Below, piece by piece: positions 28,114-39,656 of a stretch of 64,000 nt of DNA. How positions within the stretch are numbered: position 1 is the stretch's first letter; each line of letters opens with the position of its first letter. Under the pieces are notes generated by a model. That model did no database searches, was not told the origin of the DNA, and saw only the letters and a program-made list of their open reading frames with translations. Both the position numbers and the translations under genes were made by a program. The stretch spans positions 62,001 to 126,000 of the forward strand of contig NZ_MNPU01000005.1 of NCBI RefSeq assembly GCF_001983165.1, read 5' to 3'. Source of the DNA: Pseudomonas gessardii. GTDB taxonomy: Bacteria > Pseudomonadota > Gammaproteobacteria > Pseudomonadales > Pseudomonadaceae.

Positions 28114-29646
28114 GTGACTGCGCTAAATCTGATTCCAGGCCAACTGAGCCTTGCCCAACTGCGGGCCATCTACCAGCAGCCGGTAACCCTCAGCCTGGAT
28201 GACAGCGCCTCGGCGCAGATCGAAGCCAGTGTGGCCTGTGTCGAGCAGATTCTCGCCGAGAACCGCACCGCCTATGGCATCAACACCGGTTTCGGCCTGC
28301 TGGCCTCGACCCGTATCGCCAGCGAAGACCTGGAAAACCTCCAGCGCTCCCTGGTGTTGTCCCACGCGGCGGGCGTCGGCGAGCCGATCAGCGATGCACT
28401 GGTGCGTTTGGTGATGGTGCTCAAGGTCAACAGCCTGAGCCGGGGTTTCTCCGGGATTCGCCGCCAGGTGATCGACGCGCTGATCGCCCTGATCAACGCC
28501 GAGGTCTACCCGCATATCCCGCTCAAGGGCTCGGTGGGCGCGTCCGGTGACTTGGCGCCGTTGGCCCATATGTCCCTGGTGCTGCTGGGCGAAGGCAAGG
28601 CCCGTTACAAAGGTGAGTGGCTGGAGGCGACCGAAGCGCTGAAAGTCGCCGGCCTCACGCCCCTGACCCTGGCTGCCAAGGAAGGCCTGGCGCTGCTCAA
28701 CGGCACCCAGGTCTCCACCGCCTACGCCCTGCGCGGTCTGTTTGAAGGCGAAGACCTGTTCGCCGCCGCTATCGCCTGTGGCGGCCTGACTGTGGAAGCG
28801 GTACTGGGTTCGCGTTCACCGTTCGACCCACGCATCCATGCAGCCCGTGGCCAACGTGGGCAGATTGATTCGGCGGCCGCGTATCGCGACCTGCTCGGCG
28901 ACAGCAGCCAGGTGTCCCAGTCCCACCAGAACTGCGACAAGGTGCAAGACCCGTACTCCCTGCGTTGCCAGCCGCAAGTCATGGGCGCCTGCCTGACCCA
29001 GTTCCGCCAGGCGGCCGACGTGTTGGTGGTTGAAGCCAACGCAGTCTCGGATAACCCGCTGGTATTCGCCGCTGAAGGCGATGTGATCTCCGGCGGTAAC
29101 TTCCACGCCGAACCGGTGGCGATGGCCGCCGACAACATGGCCCTGGCCATCGCCGAAATCGGCTCCCTGAGCGAGCGCCGTATTTCGTTGATGATGGACA
29201 AGCACATGTCGCAACTGCCGCCGTTCCTGGTGGGCAATGGCGGGGTCAACTCCGGTTTCATGATCGCCCAGGTGACCGCTGCGGCGTTGGCCAGCGAGAA
29301 CAAGGCGTTGTCCCATCCCCATAGTGTCGACAGCCTGCCCACCTCCGCCAACCAGGAAGACCACGTGTCGATGGCGCCGGCTGCTGGCAAGCGCCTGTGG
29401 GAAATGGCTGAAAACACCCGGGGGATTCTCGCGGTGGAATGGCTGGCCGCCTGCCAGGGCCTGGACCTGCGCGATGGCCTGAAAACCTCGCCGAAGCTGG
29501 AAAAGGCCCGTGGCATCCTGCGCGCCAAAGTGGGGTTCTATGACAAGGACCGCTTCTTCGCCCCGGACATCAACGCCGCCAGCGAGCTGCTGGCCAGTCG
29601 CTGCCTGAATGAGTTGGTGCCGGCCAAGCTGCTGCCAAGTCTCTAA
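28114..29646 (+). CDS. hutH: Histidine ammonia-lyase
   Basis: First step of histidine breakdown: L-histidine to trans-urocanate plus ammonia, with the autocatalytic MIO cofactor. The MIO triad is Ala143-Ser144-Gly145 in [15 protein letters not shown]. The essential Tyr (Tyr281, QDPYSLRC), an early Tyr in AYGINTGFG and Glu in NQEDHVSM are all present. The GTG at 28114 gives 510 residues, as in P. putida HutH, with AAGGAG seven bases upstream; the ATG at 28108 is too close to that site. This copy (hutH2 by position) is presumably the working lyase; the upstream paralogue lacks the key residues. Confidence 0.96.
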   Translation: MTALNLIPGQLSLAQLRAIYQQPVTLSLDDSASAQIEASVACVEQILAENRTAYGINTGFGLLASTRIASEDLENLQRSLVLSHAAGVGEPISDALVRLVMVLKVNSLSRGFSGIRRQVIDALIALINAEVYPHIPLKGSVGASGDLAPLAHMSLVLLGEGKARYKGEWLEATEALKVAGLTPLTLAAKEGLALLNGTQVSTAYALRGLFEGEDLFAAAIACGGLTVEAVLGSRSPFDPRIHAARGQRGQIDSAAAYRDLLGDSSQVSQSHQNCDKVQDPYSLRCQPQVMGACLTQFRQAADVLVVEANAVSDNPLVFAAEGDVISGGNFHAEPVAMAADNMALAIAEIGSLSERRISLMMDKHMSQLPPFLVGNGGVNSGFMIAQVTAAALASENKALSHPHSVDSLPTSANQEDHVSMAPAAGKRLWEMAENTRGILAVEWLAACQGLDLRDGLKTSPKLEKARGILRAKVGFYDKDRFFAPDINAASELLASRCLNELVPAKLLPSL

Positions 29647-29663
29647 GCAGCACCCCGGTCCCG

Positions 29664-29701
29664 TGTGGGAGCTGTCTCGCCAAGGCTCGACAGCTCCCAC
29701 A
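29664..29701. repeat. REP-derived hairpin after hutH
   Basis: TGTGGGAGCTGTC and its exact inverse flank a 12-base loop. It is a shortened relative of the REPIN ends and could stabilise the 3' end of the hutH message. Confidence 0.75.
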
Positions 29702-29735
29702 GGTGATCGCCCATAGGTTCGGATTCTCTCTGGAT

Positions 29736-29743
29736 AACAATAA
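29736..29743 (+). promoter_or_regulatory. A-rich Hfq/Crc-type motif before hutT
   Basis: AACAATAA fits the AAnAAnAA motif recognised by Hfq with Crc in Pseudomonas catabolite repression. It ends 13 bases before the hutT ATG, next to the ribosome site. Confidence 0.5.
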
Positions 29744-29756
29744 TTAGGGACGAGAA

Positions 29757-31166
29757 ATGCACCAGCAAGCACAAGGTCTCAAACGCGGGCTGACCGCCCG
29801 TCATATTCGCTTCATGGCACTGGGGTCGGCGATCGGCACCGGGCTGTTCTACGGCTCCGCCTCGGCTATCCAAATGGCCGGCCCGGCGGTGTTGCTGGCC
29901 TACCTGATCGGTGGCGCTGCGGTGTTCATGGTGATGCGCGCCCTCGGCGAAATGGCCGTGCACAATCCGGTGTCCGGCTCGTTTGGCCAGTACGCCAGCA
30001 CCTACCTGGGGCCGATGGCCGGTTTTATCCTCGGCTGGACCTACGCCTTTGAAATGATCATCGTCTGCCTGGCGGACGTCACCGCCTTCGGCATCTATAT
30101 GGGCTTCTGGTTTCCCGAAGTCGCCCGCTGGGTCTGGGTGCTCGGCATTGTCCTGCTGATCGGCGGGCTGAACCTGTGCAACGTCAAAGTGTTTGGCGAA
30201 ATGGAGTTCTGGCTGTCGCTGCTCAAGGTCGGTGCGATTGTTGCGATGATCCTCGGCGGGTTCGGCATCATGCTGTTCGGCGTGCATTCGGCGGGCGACG
30301 CCCCGGCCAGCGGCTTGAGCAACCTGTGGGCCCATGGCGGCTTTATGCCCAATGGTGTGGGCGGCTTGATCGCCTCGTTTGCGGTGGTGATGTTTGCCTT
30401 TGGTGGCATCGAAATCATCGGCATCACCGCCGGCGAAGCCAAGGACCCGCAGCGGGTAATCCCCAAGGCGATCAACGCGGTGCCGCTGCGCATCCTGCTG
30501 TTCTACGTGCTGACCCTGTTTGTGCTGATGGCCATCTACCCATGGCCGCAGATCGGCAGCCAGGGCAGCCCATTCGTGCAGATCTTCAGCAACCTGGGGA
30601 TTGGCTCGGCGGCGACCATCCTCAATATCGTGGTGATCTCGGCGGCGGTCTCGGCCATCAACAGTGACATCTTCGGCGCCGGCCGCATGATGTACGGCCT
30701 GGCCCAGCAAGGGCAGGCGCCCAAGGGCTTTGCGCAACTGTCGCGCCACGGTGTGCCGTGGATGACCGTGGTGGTGATGGGCGCCGCATTGCTGGGCGGT
30801 GTGGTATTGAACTACCTGATCCCGGAAAACGTGTTCCTGGTGATTGCCTCGATTGCCACGTTCGCCACCGTGTGGGTGTGGTTGATGATCCTGGTCACGC
30901 AGGTGGCAATGCGCCGCTCGATGAGCAAGGAACAGATCGCCGAACTGAAATTCCCGGTGCCGTTCTGGCCCTATGCGCCGGCGGCGGCCATTGTGTTCAT
31001 GCTGTTTATTTTTGGCGTACTGGGCTACTTCCCGGACACCCAGGCCGCGCTGCTGGTGGGCGCCGCGTGGATTGTGCTGCTGGTCGTGGCCTACCTGCTG
31101 TGGGTCAAGCCCGCGGCCGGGCAAGCGGCCAAGGTCGATTACGACCCGGCTTTGTCTCACCGATAA
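29757..31166 (+). CDS. hutT: Histidine permease, APC/amino-acid transporter family
   Basis: 469 residues and about twelve membrane helices. Helix 1 carries the APC glycine motif [15 protein letters not shown], and the AAT-family block [19 protein letters not shown] follows. It resembles ProY/HisP-type amino-acid permeases, and its place between hutH and hutI argues for histidine. It corresponds by context to the gene called hutTh in P. fluorescens. Start ATG 29757, after GGGACGAGAA. Confidence 0.9.
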   Translation: MHQQAQGLKRGLTARHIRFMALGSAIGTGLFYGSASAIQMAGPAVLLAYLIGGAAVFMVMRALGEMAVHNPVSGSFGQYASTYLGPMAGFILGWTYAFEMIIVCLADVTAFGIYMGFWFPEVARWVWVLGIVLLIGGLNLCNVKVFGEMEFWLSLLKVGAIVAMILGGFGIMLFGVHSAGDAPASGLSNLWAHGGFMPNGVGGLIASFAVVMFAFGGIEIIGITAGEAKDPQRVIPKAINAVPLRILLFYVLTLFVLMAIYPWPQIGSQGSPFVQIFSNLGIGSAATILNIVVISAAVSAINSDIFGAGRMMYGLAQQGQAPKGFAQLSRHGVPWMTVVVMGAALLGGVVLNYLIPENVFLVIASIATFATVWVWLMILVTQVAMRRSMSKEQIAELKFPVPFWPYAPAAAIVFMLFIFGVLGYFPDTQAALLVGAAWIVLLVVAYLLWVKPAAGQAAKVDYDPALSHR

Positions 31167-31181
31167 CTTAGGGAGGCGTTG

Positions 31182-32387
31182 ATGAAAACGCTTTGGCAAC
31201 ACTGCCACATCGCAACCATGGCCCGGGGCGAGTACTCGATCATCGAGGATGGCGCCATGGTCACGGCCGGTACGCTGATCGAGTGGATCGGCCCCCGCGC
31301 CGAGCTGCCGCCTGGCGACTACGCGCAGACCCATGACCTGCAAGGGGCGTGGGTCACGCCGGGGCTGATCGACTGCCATACCCACACGGTATTTGGCGGC
31401 AACCGCAGCGGCGAATTCGAGCAGCGCCTGCAGGGCGTGAGCTACGCCGAGATCGCCGCAGCCGGTGGCGGCATCGCCAGCACCGTGCGCGCCACGCGTG
31501 CGGCGAGCGAAGACGAGCTGTTCGACAGCAGCCGCCAGCGCCTGCGCAGTTTGCTGCGCGATGGCGTGACCACGGTGGAGATCAAGTCCGGCTACGGCCT
31601 GGACCTGGCCAACGAGCGCAAGATGCTGCGGGTGGCCCGGCGCCTGGGTCAGGAACTGCCGGTCAGCGTGCGCGCTACATGCCTGGCAGCCCATGCCTTA
31701 CCGCCGGAATACAAGGATCGCGCCGACGACTATATCGAACACATCTGCAACGAGATGCTGCCAGCCCTGGCCGCAGAAGGGTTGGTGGATGCGGTGGATG
31801 CGTTCTGCGAATACCTGGCGTTTTCCACCGAGCAGGTCGAGCGTGTGTTTAAAGTCGCCCAGCGTTTGGGCTTGCCGGTAAAACTGCACGCCGAGCAATT
31901 GTCGTCGCTGCACGGCTCCAGCCTGGCGGCGCGGTATCAGGCGCTGTCGGCGGATCACCTGGAGTTCATGACCGAAGAAGACGCCATCGCCATGGCCGCA
32001 GCCGGCACCGTCGCCGTGTTGCTGCCGGGGGCGTTCTACTTTTTGCGCGAAACCCAGTTGCCGCCGATGGACGCCTTGCGCAAGCACGGGGTGCAGATCG
32101 CCATCGCCAGCGACCTCAACCCCGGCACCTCGCCGGCCTTGTCCGTGCGACTGATGCTGAACATGGCCTGCACCCTGTTCCGCATGACCCCGGAAGAAGC
32201 CCTGGCCGGTGCCACCCGGCATGCCGCCACGGCCCTGGGCATGGGTGACACCCACGGTTCGCTGGAAGTGGGCAAGGTGGCGGACTTTGTCGCCTGGCAG
32301 ATCGATCGCCCCGCCGACCTGGCCTACTGGCTGGGTGGCGAGTTGGATAAACGCGTCGTGCGCCATGGCGTCGACGTCACTGTGTAA
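31182..32387 (+). CDS. hutI: Imidazolonepropionase
   Basis: Third step: hydrolyses 4-imidazolone-5-propionate to N-formiminoglutamate. A 401-residue amidohydrolase with Zn/Fe ligands in [17 protein letters not shown], later KLHAEQLS and [15 protein letters not shown] lies seven bases before the ATG at 31182; an in-frame TTG one codon upstream is unlikely. Twelve bases lie between it and hutG. Confidence 0.97.
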   Translation: MKTLWQHCHIATMARGEYSIIEDGAMVTAGTLIEWIGPRAELPPGDYAQTHDLQGAWVTPGLIDCHTHTVFGGNRSGEFEQRLQGVSYAEIAAAGGGIASTVRATRAASEDELFDSSRQRLRSLLRDGVTTVEIKSGYGLDLANERKMLRVARRLGQELPVSVRATCLAAHALPPEYKDRADDYIEHICNEMLPALAAEGLVDAVDAFCEYLAFSTEQVERVFKVAQRLGLPVKLHAEQLSSLHGSSLAARYQALSADHLEFMTEEDAIAMAAAGTVAVLLPGAFYFLRETQLPPMDALRKHGVQIAIASDLNPGTSPALSVRLMLNMACTLFRMTPEEALAGATRHAATALGMGDTHGSLEVGKVADFVAWQIDRPADLAYWLGGELDKRVVRHGVDVTV

Positions 32388-32398
32388 GGAGTACCGTT

Positions 32399-33199
32399 GT
32401 GGACAAGGTTCTGAACTTCAAGCAAGGCAGCACGCCGCTGCTGATCAGCATGCCCCACGCTGGCCTGCGCCTGACGCCTGCGGTGGCGGCGGGCCTGATC
32501 CCCGAGGCACAAAGCCTGCCGGATACCGACTGGCATATCCCCACGTTGTACGATTTTGCGGCAGAGCTGGGGGCCAGCACCCTGGCGGCCGAGTATTCGC
32601 GGTTTGTGATCGACCTGAACCGGCCAGCTGACGATAAGCCGCTGTATGTCGGCGCGACCACCGGCCTGTTTCCCGCGACGCTGTTTGACGGGGTGCCGTT
32701 GTTTATTGAAGGCAAGGAGCCGTCGAAAGAGGAACGGGCGACCTACCTGGAGCAGATCTGGACGCCTTATCACCAGACCCTGCAAAACGAACTGGCGCGG
32801 CTCAAAGCCGAATTCGGCTACGCGTTGCTGTTCGACGCCCACTCGATCCGCTCGGTGATCCCACACCTGTTCGACGGCAAGCTACCGGACTTCAACCTCG
32901 GCACCTTCAATGGCGCCGCCTGCGACCCCGAGTTGGCCAGCCAGTTGGAAGCCATCTGCGCGGCGCACCCGCAGTACAGCCATGTGCTGAACGGGCGCTT
33001 CAAGGGCGGGCACATCACCCGGCACTACGGCAACCCGGCGCAGGATATTCATGCGGTGCAGCTGGAGTTGGGGCAGTGCACATATATGGAAGAGTTTGCG
33101 CCGTTCAGGTATCGGCAGGATCTGGCCGAGCCGACGCGGGTGGTGTTGAGGCAGTTGTTGGAAGGGTTCCTGGCGTGGGGCCAGAAGCACTACACCTGA
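32399..33199 (+). CDS. hutG: N-formylglutamate deformylase
   Basis: Last step: N-formylglutamate to glutamate plus formate. 266 residues of the FGase family (ISMPHAGLRL, FVIDLNRPADD, YGYALLFDAHS-type block with AFDAHSIRS, HVLNGRFKGGHITRHYG). The start is GTG at 32399 with AAGGAG at seven bases. It closes the hut series and is followed by a REPIN. Confidence 0.95.
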   Translation: MDKVLNFKQGSTPLLISMPHAGLRLTPAVAAGLIPEAQSLPDTDWHIPTLYDFAAELGASTLAAEYSRFVIDLNRPADDKPLYVGATTGLFPATLFDGVPLFIEGKEPSKEERATYLEQIWTPYHQTLQNELARLKAEFGYALLFDAHSIRSVIPHLFDGKLPDFNLGTFNGAACDPELASQLEAICAAHPQYSHVLNGRFKGGHITRHYGNPAQDIHAVQLELGQCTYMEEFAPFRYRQDLAEPTRVVLRQLLEGFLAWGQKHYT

Positions 33200-33216
33200 G
33201 TCAACGAAGCTCAAAC

Positions 33217-33306
33217 TGTGGGAGCGGGCTTGCCCGCGATAGCGGTGCTTCAGTCGCCGAATATATTGACTGACACACTGCTATCGTGAGCAAGCCCGCT
33301 CCCACA
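33217..33306. repeat. REPIN after hutG
   Basis: Left REP GGAGCGGGCTTGCCCGCGAT, right inverted copy slightly diverged. The centre has TATTGACTGACACA, shared almost base for base with the REPIN at 63569. Confidence 0.88.
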
Positions 33307-33454
33307 CTGGGTTGCGTGAACCTTCCTGGCGGATCGCTGACACAGGTCTAAGACCTCAAGGACATGCTCATTGCACAATTCGGGTTTATGATGCCAGACG
33401 GCAAAATAATAGACGTCCCCCCGGGGATGGAACCGACCCCTTACGGAGCGCGCA

Positions 33455-34426
33455 ATGCAGACTTTGTTCCCGCAGATCAAACCCTACGCCCGGCACGATC
33501 TGGCCGTCGATGAAACCCACACGCTGTATGTCGACGAAAGTGGTTCCCCGCAAGGTTTGCCCGTGGTCTTCATCCATGGCGGCCCCGGCGCCGGATGTGA
33601 TGCCAACAGTCGCTGCTATTTCGATCCGAACCTGTACCGCATTGTCACCTTTGACCAGCGCGGCTGCGGGCGTTCCACCCCGCGGGCCAGCCTGGAAAAC
33701 AACACCACCTGGGACCTGGTGGCCGACCTTGAGCGGATCCGCGAGCACCTGGGTATCGACAAATGGGTGCTGTTCGGCGGTTCCTGGGGCTCGACCCTGG
33801 CCCTGGCCTATGCGCAAACCCACCCCGACCGTGTGCATGGCCTGATCGTACGCGGGATCTTCCTGGCCCGCCCCCAGGATATCCAGTGGTTCTACCAGGC
33901 CGGCGCCAGCCGCCTGTTCCCCGACTACTGGCAGGATTACATCGCGCCGATTCCCCAGGATGAGCGCCACGACATGATCAGCGCCTACCACAAGCGCCTG
34001 ACCGGCAACGACCAGATCGCCCAGATGCATGCCGCCAAGGCCTGGTCCACCTGGGAAGGGCGCATGCTCGGCCTGTGCCCCAGCCCGCAGTTGATCGAGC
34101 GCTTCTCCGAGCCACAGCGCGCCTTGTCGATTGCGCGCATCGAGTGCCACTACTTCACCAACAACTCGTTCCTGGAGCCCAACCAACTGATTCGCGACAT
34201 GCACAAGATCGCCCATCTGCCTGGCATCATCGTGCATGGCCGCTACGATATGATCTGCCCTCTGGACAATGCCTGGGAGCTGCACCAGGCCTGGCCGAAC
34301 AGTGAGCTGCAGGTGATCCGCGAGGCGGGCCACGCGGCTTCCGAGCCGGGCATCACCGATGCGCTGGTGCGGGCGGCGGGCCAGATGGCACGACGCCTGC
34401 TTGATTTGCCGCCTGAAGAAGCATGA
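33455..34426 (+). CDS. pip: Proline iminopeptidase (alpha/beta hydrolase, S33)
   Basis: Releases N-terminal proline from peptides. 323 residues; oxyanion-side HGGPGAG, then DQRGCGRS (diagnostic of PIPs), nucleophile elbow [10 protein letters not shown] and a late acid-histidine pair ([17 protein letters not shown]). Start ATG 33455 with GGAGCGCGCA upstream. Its stop overlaps the dtd start by four bases. Confidence 0.95.
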   Translation: MQTLFPQIKPYARHDLAVDETHTLYVDESGSPQGLPVVFIHGGPGAGCDANSRCYFDPNLYRIVTFDQRGCGRSTPRASLENNTTWDLVADLERIREHLGIDKWVLFGGSWGSTLALAYAQTHPDRVHGLIVRGIFLARPQDIQWFYQAGASRLFPDYWQDYIAPIPQDERHDMISAYHKRLTGNDQIAQMHAAKAWSTWEGRMLGLCPSPQLIERFSEPQRALSIARIECHYFTNNSFLEPNQLIRDMHKIAHLPGIIVHGRYDMICPLDNAWELHQAWPNSELQVIREAGHAASEPGITDALVRAAGQMARRLLDLPPEEA

Positions 34427-34860
34427 AGGGCCTTTTACAGCGGGTGCGTGGCGCCCGGGTCGAGGTGGCGGGGCATGTGGTGGGCGCGATAGACCAGGGT
34501 TTGCTGGTACTGGTGGCCGTCGAGCCTTCAGATACAGCGGCCAGTGCCGACAAGTTGTTGCATAAGCTGCTTAACTATCGGGTGTTCAGTGACGATGAGG
34601 GCAAGATGAACCTGTCGCTGAAGGACATTGGCGGTGGTTTGCTGCTGGTGTCCCAGTTCACCCTGGCGGCCGATACCAAGAGTGGCCTGCGCCCCAGCTT
34701 CTCCACAGCGGCGCCTCCGGCGTTGGGCGAGGCGCTTTTCGAGCACTTGTTGTCAAAAGCGCAACAATTGCATGGCACGGTGGCATCGGGGCGTTTTGGC
34801 GCGGATATGCAGGTGCATCTGGTCAACGATGGGCCGGTCACCTTCCTTTTACAGACCTGA
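34423..34860 (+). CDS. dtd: D-aminoacyl-tRNA deacylase
   Basis: Removes D-amino acids (and glycine mischarged on tRNA-Ala) from tRNA. 145 residues, the usual length. The cross-subunit motifs SQFTLAAD and NDGPVTF (Gly-cisPro) are both present. ATG overlaps the pip stop (ATGA). Confidence 0.97.
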   Translation: MKGLLQRVRGARVEVAGHVVGAIDQGLLVLVAVEPSDTAASADKLLHKLLNYRVFSDDEGKMNLSLKDIGGGLLLVSQFTLAADTKSGLRPSFSTAAPPALGEALFEHLLSKAQQLHGTVASGRFGADMQVHLVNDGPVTFLLQT

Positions 34861-35023
34861 TTGTATGAAAAACGACTTTTAATGCGCAAAAACGCAAGTT
34901 TTCGCTACAAATACTTTGCTGCCCCTGCTGCGTTATCTCACCGGCTACTAGATAATCGCGCGCTACGGGGATCAGCGTAAATTGATCCATTTTTGACTTA
35001 GGTAGAGACTTGTCCGCTCGCTC

Positions 35024-35102
35024 ATGGGGAATCATTTAGCCCCATCGGAGTCGGAACAATGCTCGCCAACCTGGCATATAGATAGCTGGCCGTTGGTTTT
35101 TT
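35024..35102 (+). promoter_or_regulatory. Structured leader upstream of mdoG
   Basis: Two potential hairpins lie just before mdoG: ATGGGG...CCCCAT (35024-35045) and CCAAC...GTTGG followed by six T (35066-35102), the second shaped like a weak terminator. They may form an attenuator or mark the end of a small RNA; no peptide or ligand pocket is recognisable. Nothing else is evident in the 267 bases between dtd and mdoG. Confidence 0.35.
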
Positions 35103-35127
35103 GATCTGTTTTCGGCGAGGGTTGCTC

Positions 35128-36864
35128 GTGATTGTTAGTCCCTGTAATGCACCAAAATTGTCTGCCAAACGGTTACGAAACGCACTGGTAACGGGCTCTG
35201 CCCTGTTTTGCCTGTTCGGCGCGGGTCAACTGTGGGCATTCAGTCTGGATGATGTGTCGGCCAAGGCAAAAGAGCTGGCCGGGCAGAAATACGAAGCCCC
35301 GCGCAGCAATCTGCCGAACGAATTCCGCGAAATGAAGTTCGCTGACTACCAGAAAATTCGTTTCCGCAATGAAAAAGCCGAGTGGGCCGAGCAGAAAACC
35401 CCGTTCAAGTTGTCCTTCTATCACCAGGGCATGCACTTCGACACGCCGGTGAAAATCAACGAAGTCACCGCCACCGACGTCCAGGAGATCAAGTACGACC
35501 CGACGCGCTTCGATTTCGGCGACGTCAAGTTTGATCCCAAAGCCACCGAACAGCTGGGTTATGCCGGCTTTCGCGTGCTGTACCCGATCAACAAGGACGA
35601 CAAGCAAGACGAAATCATGACCATGCTCGGCGCCAGCTATTTCCGCGTCGTGGGCAAGGACCAGGTCTATGGCCTGTCCGCCCGTGGCATGGCGATCGAT
35701 ACCGCGCTGCCGTCCGGCGAAGAGTTCCCGCGTTTCACCGAGTTCTGGATCGAGCGTCCAAAGCCGGGCGACAAGCACCTGGTGATCTTTGCCCTGCTGG
35801 ATTCGCCACGGGCCACTGGCGCCTATCGCCTGATCCTGCGCCCGGGCACCGACACCATTGTCGACGTCAAGTCGCAGATGTTCCTGCGCGACAAGGTCAG
35901 CAAGCTGGGCGTTGCCCCGCTGACCAGCATGTTCCTGTTCGGCGCCAACCAGCCGTCCAAGGTCCTCAACTACCGGCGTGAACTGCACGATTCCAGCGGC
36001 CTGTCGATCCATGCCGGCAACGGCGAGTGGATCTGGCGCCCGCTGAACAACCCAAAACACCTGTCGGTCAGCAACTTCTCGGTAGAAAACCCGCGTGGTT
36101 TCGGCCTGTTGCAGCGTGGTCGCAACTTCAGCCAGTACGAAGACCTCGACGACAACTACGACAAGCGCCCAAGCGCCTGGATCGAGCCTGAAGGCGACTG
36201 GGGCAAGGGTTCGGTCGACCTGGTAGAGATTCCGACCGCCGATGAAACCAACGATAACATCGTTGCCTTCTGGAGCCCGGCCGAACTGCCCAAGCCCGGC
36301 GAGCCGCTGGATATCGCCTACCGCCTGCACTGGACTCTCAATGACGCACCGTTCCACTCGCCGGACAGTGCCTGGGTCAAGCAGACCCTGCGTTCTACCG
36401 GTGATGTGAAACAGTCCAACCTGATCCGCCAGCCAGACGGCAGTGTGGCCTACCTGGTGGACTTCGAGGGCCCGTCCCTCAAGGCCCTGAAGCCCGATGC
36501 GGCCGTGCGCAGCCAGGTCAGCGTCGGCGATAACGGCGAAGTTGTGGAAAACAGCGTGCGCTACAACCCGCACACCAAAGGCTGGCGCCTGACCCTGCGC
36601 CTGAAGATCAAGGATGCAGGCAAACCGACCGAAATGCGTGCGGCCCTGGTCCAGGATATCGTCAAGCCTGAGCCAGAGCAGGTTTCCACCCAAGTCCTGA
36701 AGGCTGACAAAGTCCTGGCCAAGCAACACGAGAAACACGCCAAGAAAGACGCCAAGGACAAGGAAACCCAGCAGCCAGAAGCTGCCCCAGCCACCCCGGA
36801 GCCGGTCAAGACAGAACAAGTCCTGACCGAAACCTGGAGCAATCAGTTGCCTGCCGATGAGTAA
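35128..36864 (+). CDS. mdoG: Periplasmic glucan biosynthesis protein G
   Basis: Needed, with MdoH, for making and branching osmoregulated periplasmic glucans. 578 residues: signal peptide around residues 10-40 ([13 protein letters not shown] cleavage region), then the MdoG/OpgG beta-sandwich pair with [22 protein letters not shown] and [18 protein letters not shown]. It has an acidic/Lys-rich C-terminal tail (about 520-560) not essential to the fold. I chose the GTG at 35128, which gives [10 protein letters not shown] as in Pseudomonas homologues and has GAGGG upstream. It overlaps mdoH by eight bases. Confidence 0.94.
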   Translation: MIVSPCNAPKLSAKRLRNALVTGSALFCLFGAGQLWAFSLDDVSAKAKELAGQKYEAPRSNLPNEFREMKFADYQKIRFRNEKAEWAEQKTPFKLSFYHQGMHFDTPVKINEVTATDVQEIKYDPTRFDFGDVKFDPKATEQLGYAGFRVLYPINKDDKQDEIMTMLGASYFRVVGKDQVYGLSARGMAIDTALPSGEEFPRFTEFWIERPKPGDKHLVIFALLDSPRATGAYRLILRPGTDTIVDVKSQMFLRDKVSKLGVAPLTSMFLFGANQPSKVLNYRRELHDSSGLSIHAGNGEWIWRPLNNPKHLSVSNFSVENPRGFGLLQRGRNFSQYEDLDDNYDKRPSAWIEPEGDWGKGSVDLVEIPTADETNDNIVAFWSPAELPKPGEPLDIAYRLHWTLNDAPFHSPDSAWVKQTLRSTGDVKQSNLIRQPDGSVAYLVDFEGPSLKALKPDAAVRSQVSVGDNGEVVENSVRYNPHTKGWRLTLRLKIKDAGKPTEMRAALVQDIVKPEPEQVSTQVLKADKVLAKQHEKHAKKDAKDKETQQPEAAPATPEPVKTEQVLTETWSNQLPADE

Positions 36865-39427
36865 CTCTCAAGTCCAGCCAGAGACGCTTGCCGAGTACCT
36901 GGCGCACCTTCCGATGACCGATGAGCAGCGCGCCGAACTGGCGGGCTGCAAGTCCTTCTCTGAACTGCACGAGCGCCTGTCGTCGTCGACCTTTGACGCG
37001 CCAGTGGACGCCGCGCAGGCGTCGGTTGGCCGCCGGCTGACCCTCAACACAGCCGAGGAGCTAGAAGACGCCGAGATGCTGGTGCTCGACGCCAGCGGCC
37101 GGGTGTGCCTCAAGGCCACGCCGCCGATCCGGCGTACCAAGGTGGTGCCCGAGCCTTGGCGCACCAATATCCTGGTGCGTGGCTGGCGCCGGCTCACCGG
37201 CCGCAGCAACCCGCCGGCACCGCCCAAAGACGAGCGCGTGCTGCCGGCTGCGCGCTGGCGCACCGTCGGTTCGATCCGCCGCTATATCCTGCTGGTGCTG
37301 ATGCTCGGCCAGACGATTGTGGCCGGCTGGTACATGAAAGGCATCATGCCTTACCAGGGCTGGTCCCTCGTCGACTTTGACGAAATCCGCAACCAGACCC
37401 TGCTGCAAACCGCTACCCAGGTACTGCCATACGCCCTGCAAACCAGCATCCTGATCATGTTCGGGATTCTGTTCTGCTGGGTGTCGGCAGGGTTCTGGAC
37501 GGCGCTGATGGGCTTCCTCGAACTGCTCACCGGTCACGACAAGTACCGGATCTCCGGGAAAAGCGCCGGCGACGAGCCGATCCCGAAAGAGGCCCGTACT
37601 GCGCTGGTGATGCCGATCTGCAACGAAGACGTGCCCCGGGTATTTGCCGGCCTGCGTGCGACCTTTGAGTCGGTGGCCGCCACCGGCGACCTGGATCGTT
37701 TCGACTTCTTCGTGCTCAGCGACAGCAACGACGCCGATATCTGCATCGCCGAACAGCAAGCCTGGCTCGACGTGTGCCGCGAGGCCGGTGGCTTTGGCAA
37801 GATCTTCTATCGCCGCCGTCGCCGTCGCGTCAAACGCAAGAGCGGCAACCTCGACGACTTCTGCCGGCGCTGGGGCGGTGACTACAAGTACATGGTGGTC
37901 CTGGACGCCGACAGCGTGATGAGCGGCGAATGCCTGACCAGCCTGGTACGCCTGATGGAAGCCACGCCGGACGCCGGGATCATCCAGACCGCGCCACGGG
38001 CCTCGGGCATGGATACCCTGTATGCACGCATGCAGCAGTTCGCCACCCGCGTCTACGGCCCGCTGTTCACCGCCGGCCTGCACTTCTGGCAGTTGGGCGA
38101 ATCCCACTACTGGGGTCACAACGCGATCATCCGCATGAAGCCGTTTATCGAGCACTGCGCCCTGGCGCCATTGCCGGGTAAAGGTGCGTTCGCCGGCTCC
38201 ATCCTGTCCCACGACTTTGTTGAAGCCGCGCTGATGCGCCGCGCCGGCTGGGGCGTGTGGATTGCCTACGACTTGCCCGGCAGCTATGAAGAACTGCCGC
38301 CCAACCTGCTCGACGAGCTCAAGCGTGACCGTCGCTGGTGCCACGGTAACCTGATGAACTTCCGCCTGTTCCTGGTCAAGGGCATGCACCCGGTGCACCG
38401 TGCGGTGTTCCTCACCGGCGTGATGTCGTACCTGTCGGCGCCGTTGTGGTTCCTGTTCCTGGTGCTGTCCACGGCCCTGCTGGCGGTCAACACCCTGATG
38501 GAGCCGCAGTACTTCATGGCGCCACGCCAGTTGTACCCGCTGTGGCCGCAATGGCACCCGGACAAGGCGGTGGCCCTGTTCTCCACCACCATCGTGCTGC
38601 TGTTCCTGCCCAAGCTGCTGAGCATCATCCTGATCTGGGCCAAGGGCGCGAAAGAGTTCGGCGGCAAGTTCAAGGTGACCTTGTCGATGCTCCTGGAGAT
38701 GCTGTTCTCCGTGCTGCTGGCACCGGTGCGGATGATCTTCCACACCCGCTTCGTGCTCGCCGCGTTCCTCGGCTGGGCCGCGACCTGGAACTCGCCGCAA
38801 CGTGACGATGACTCCACGCCCTGGAGCGAGGCGGTCAAGCGCCACGGCCCGCAGACCTTGCTGGGCTTCTTCTGGGCCCTGCTGGTGGTGTGGTTGAACC
38901 CAAGCTTCCTGTGGTGGCTGGTGCCGATTGTCGGTTCGCTGATGCTGTCGATCCCGGTCTCGGTGATCTCCAGCCGGGTCAAGCTGGGCCTCAAGTCCCG
39001 TGACGAGAGCCTGTTCCTGATCCCCGAGGAATACAACCCGCCGCAGGCGCTGCTGTCGACCGACCTCTACACCCACGAAAACCGCTGGCATGCACTGCAT
39101 GATGGTTTTGTGCGGGCAGTGGTCGATCCGCAGCAGAACGCCCTGGCCTGCGCCCTGGCAACCTCCCGCCATGGCCAGGCGGAGCCGATCGAGTGGCTGC
39201 GTACCGAGCGTGTGCGGCATGCGTTGAAGGTCGGCCCTGCTGGCCTGAATAACAACGAGCGTGTGGCCTTGCTCAGCGACCCGGTGGCCCTGGGCCGCCT
39301 GCATGAGCAAGTCTGGAGCGAAGGGCATGCCGAATGGCTGGGTGCCTGGCGCGAGTCGGTCAAGGCCGACCCGCATGCGCCGTTGCTGCCGCTCAAACCG
39401 CTGTCATCCCAGGCTCAGCCAGCCTGA
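36857..39427 (+). CDS. mdoH: Glucans biosynthesis glucosyltransferase H
   Basis: Inner-membrane GT2 enzyme that builds the beta-1,2-linked backbone of periplasmic glucans from UDP-glucose. 856 residues. A cytoplasmic N-terminal portion is followed by two membrane helices (about 145-205), then the catalytic domain with [20 protein letters not shown] and the QxxRW-like [11 protein letters not shown], and several helices in the C-terminal half. ATG 36857 lies inside the last codons of mdoG, so translation is coupled. Confidence 0.96.
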   Translation: MSNSQVQPETLAEYLAHLPMTDEQRAELAGCKSFSELHERLSSSTFDAPVDAAQASVGRRLTLNTAEELEDAEMLVLDASGRVCLKATPPIRRTKVVPEPWRTNILVRGWRRLTGRSNPPAPPKDERVLPAARWRTVGSIRRYILLVLMLGQTIVAGWYMKGIMPYQGWSLVDFDEIRNQTLLQTATQVLPYALQTSILIMFGILFCWVSAGFWTALMGFLELLTGHDKYRISGKSAGDEPIPKEARTALVMPICNEDVPRVFAGLRATFESVAATGDLDRFDFFVLSDSNDADICIAEQQAWLDVCREAGGFGKIFYRRRRRRVKRKSGNLDDFCRRWGGDYKYMVVLDADSVMSGECLTSLVRLMEATPDAGIIQTAPRASGMDTLYARMQQFATRVYGPLFTAGLHFWQLGESHYWGHNAIIRMKPFIEHCALAPLPGKGAFAGSILSHDFVEAALMRRAGWGVWIAYDLPGSYEELPPNLLDELKRDRRWCHGNLMNFRLFLVKGMHPVHRAVFLTGVMSYLSAPLWFLFLVLSTALLAVNTLMEPQYFMAPRQLYPLWPQWHPDKAVALFSTTIVLLFLPKLLSIILIWAKGAKEFGGKFKVTLSMLLEMLFSVLLAPVRMIFHTRFVLAAFLGWAATWNSPQRDDDSTPWSEAVKRHGPQTLLGFFWALLVVWLNPSFLWWLVPIVGSLMLSIPVSVISSRVKLGLKSRDESLFLIPEEYNPPQALLSTDLYTHENRWHALHDGFVRAVVDPQQNALACALATSRHGQAEPIEWLRTERVRHALKVGPAGLNNNERVALLSDPVALGRLHEQVWSEGHAEWLGAWRESVKADPHAPLLPLKPLSSQAQPA

Positions 39428-39431
39428 TTCA

Positions 39432-39462
39432 GACGCCCCCGGGATTTTTCTCGGGGGCGCTT
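39432..39462 (+). terminator. Possible terminator after mdoH
   Basis: Stem GCCCCCG...CGGGGGC five bases after the mdoH stop. The T-run lies in the loop rather than after the stem, so efficiency is uncertain. Confidence 0.45.
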
Positions 39463-39541
39463 GATACGCCCGTCCTACAGCGCTTGGCGCTTGTGCCCCG
39501 TCCTTCTAACTTCGATACAAAAGACCCCGGTTCAAGGCGTA

Positions 39542-39568
39542 TTGCCGTGCCTGCCAGTGGGTTAGGAT
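39542..39568 (+). promoter_or_regulatory. Candidate promoter of the first binding-protein gene
   Basis: TTGCCG, 15 bases, TAGGAT. The -10 lies in GTGGGTTAGGATCGCCCCC, a stretch repeated almost exactly before the second binding-protein gene. Confidence 0.5.
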
Positions 39569-39656
39569 CGCCCCCAAAATCTGACTCGACCGCCTCTGGT
39601 TTGCGCTGAACCCGCAACGCCCGGTACGCGGCTGCTTAATGAAAAAGGGGATTTTC

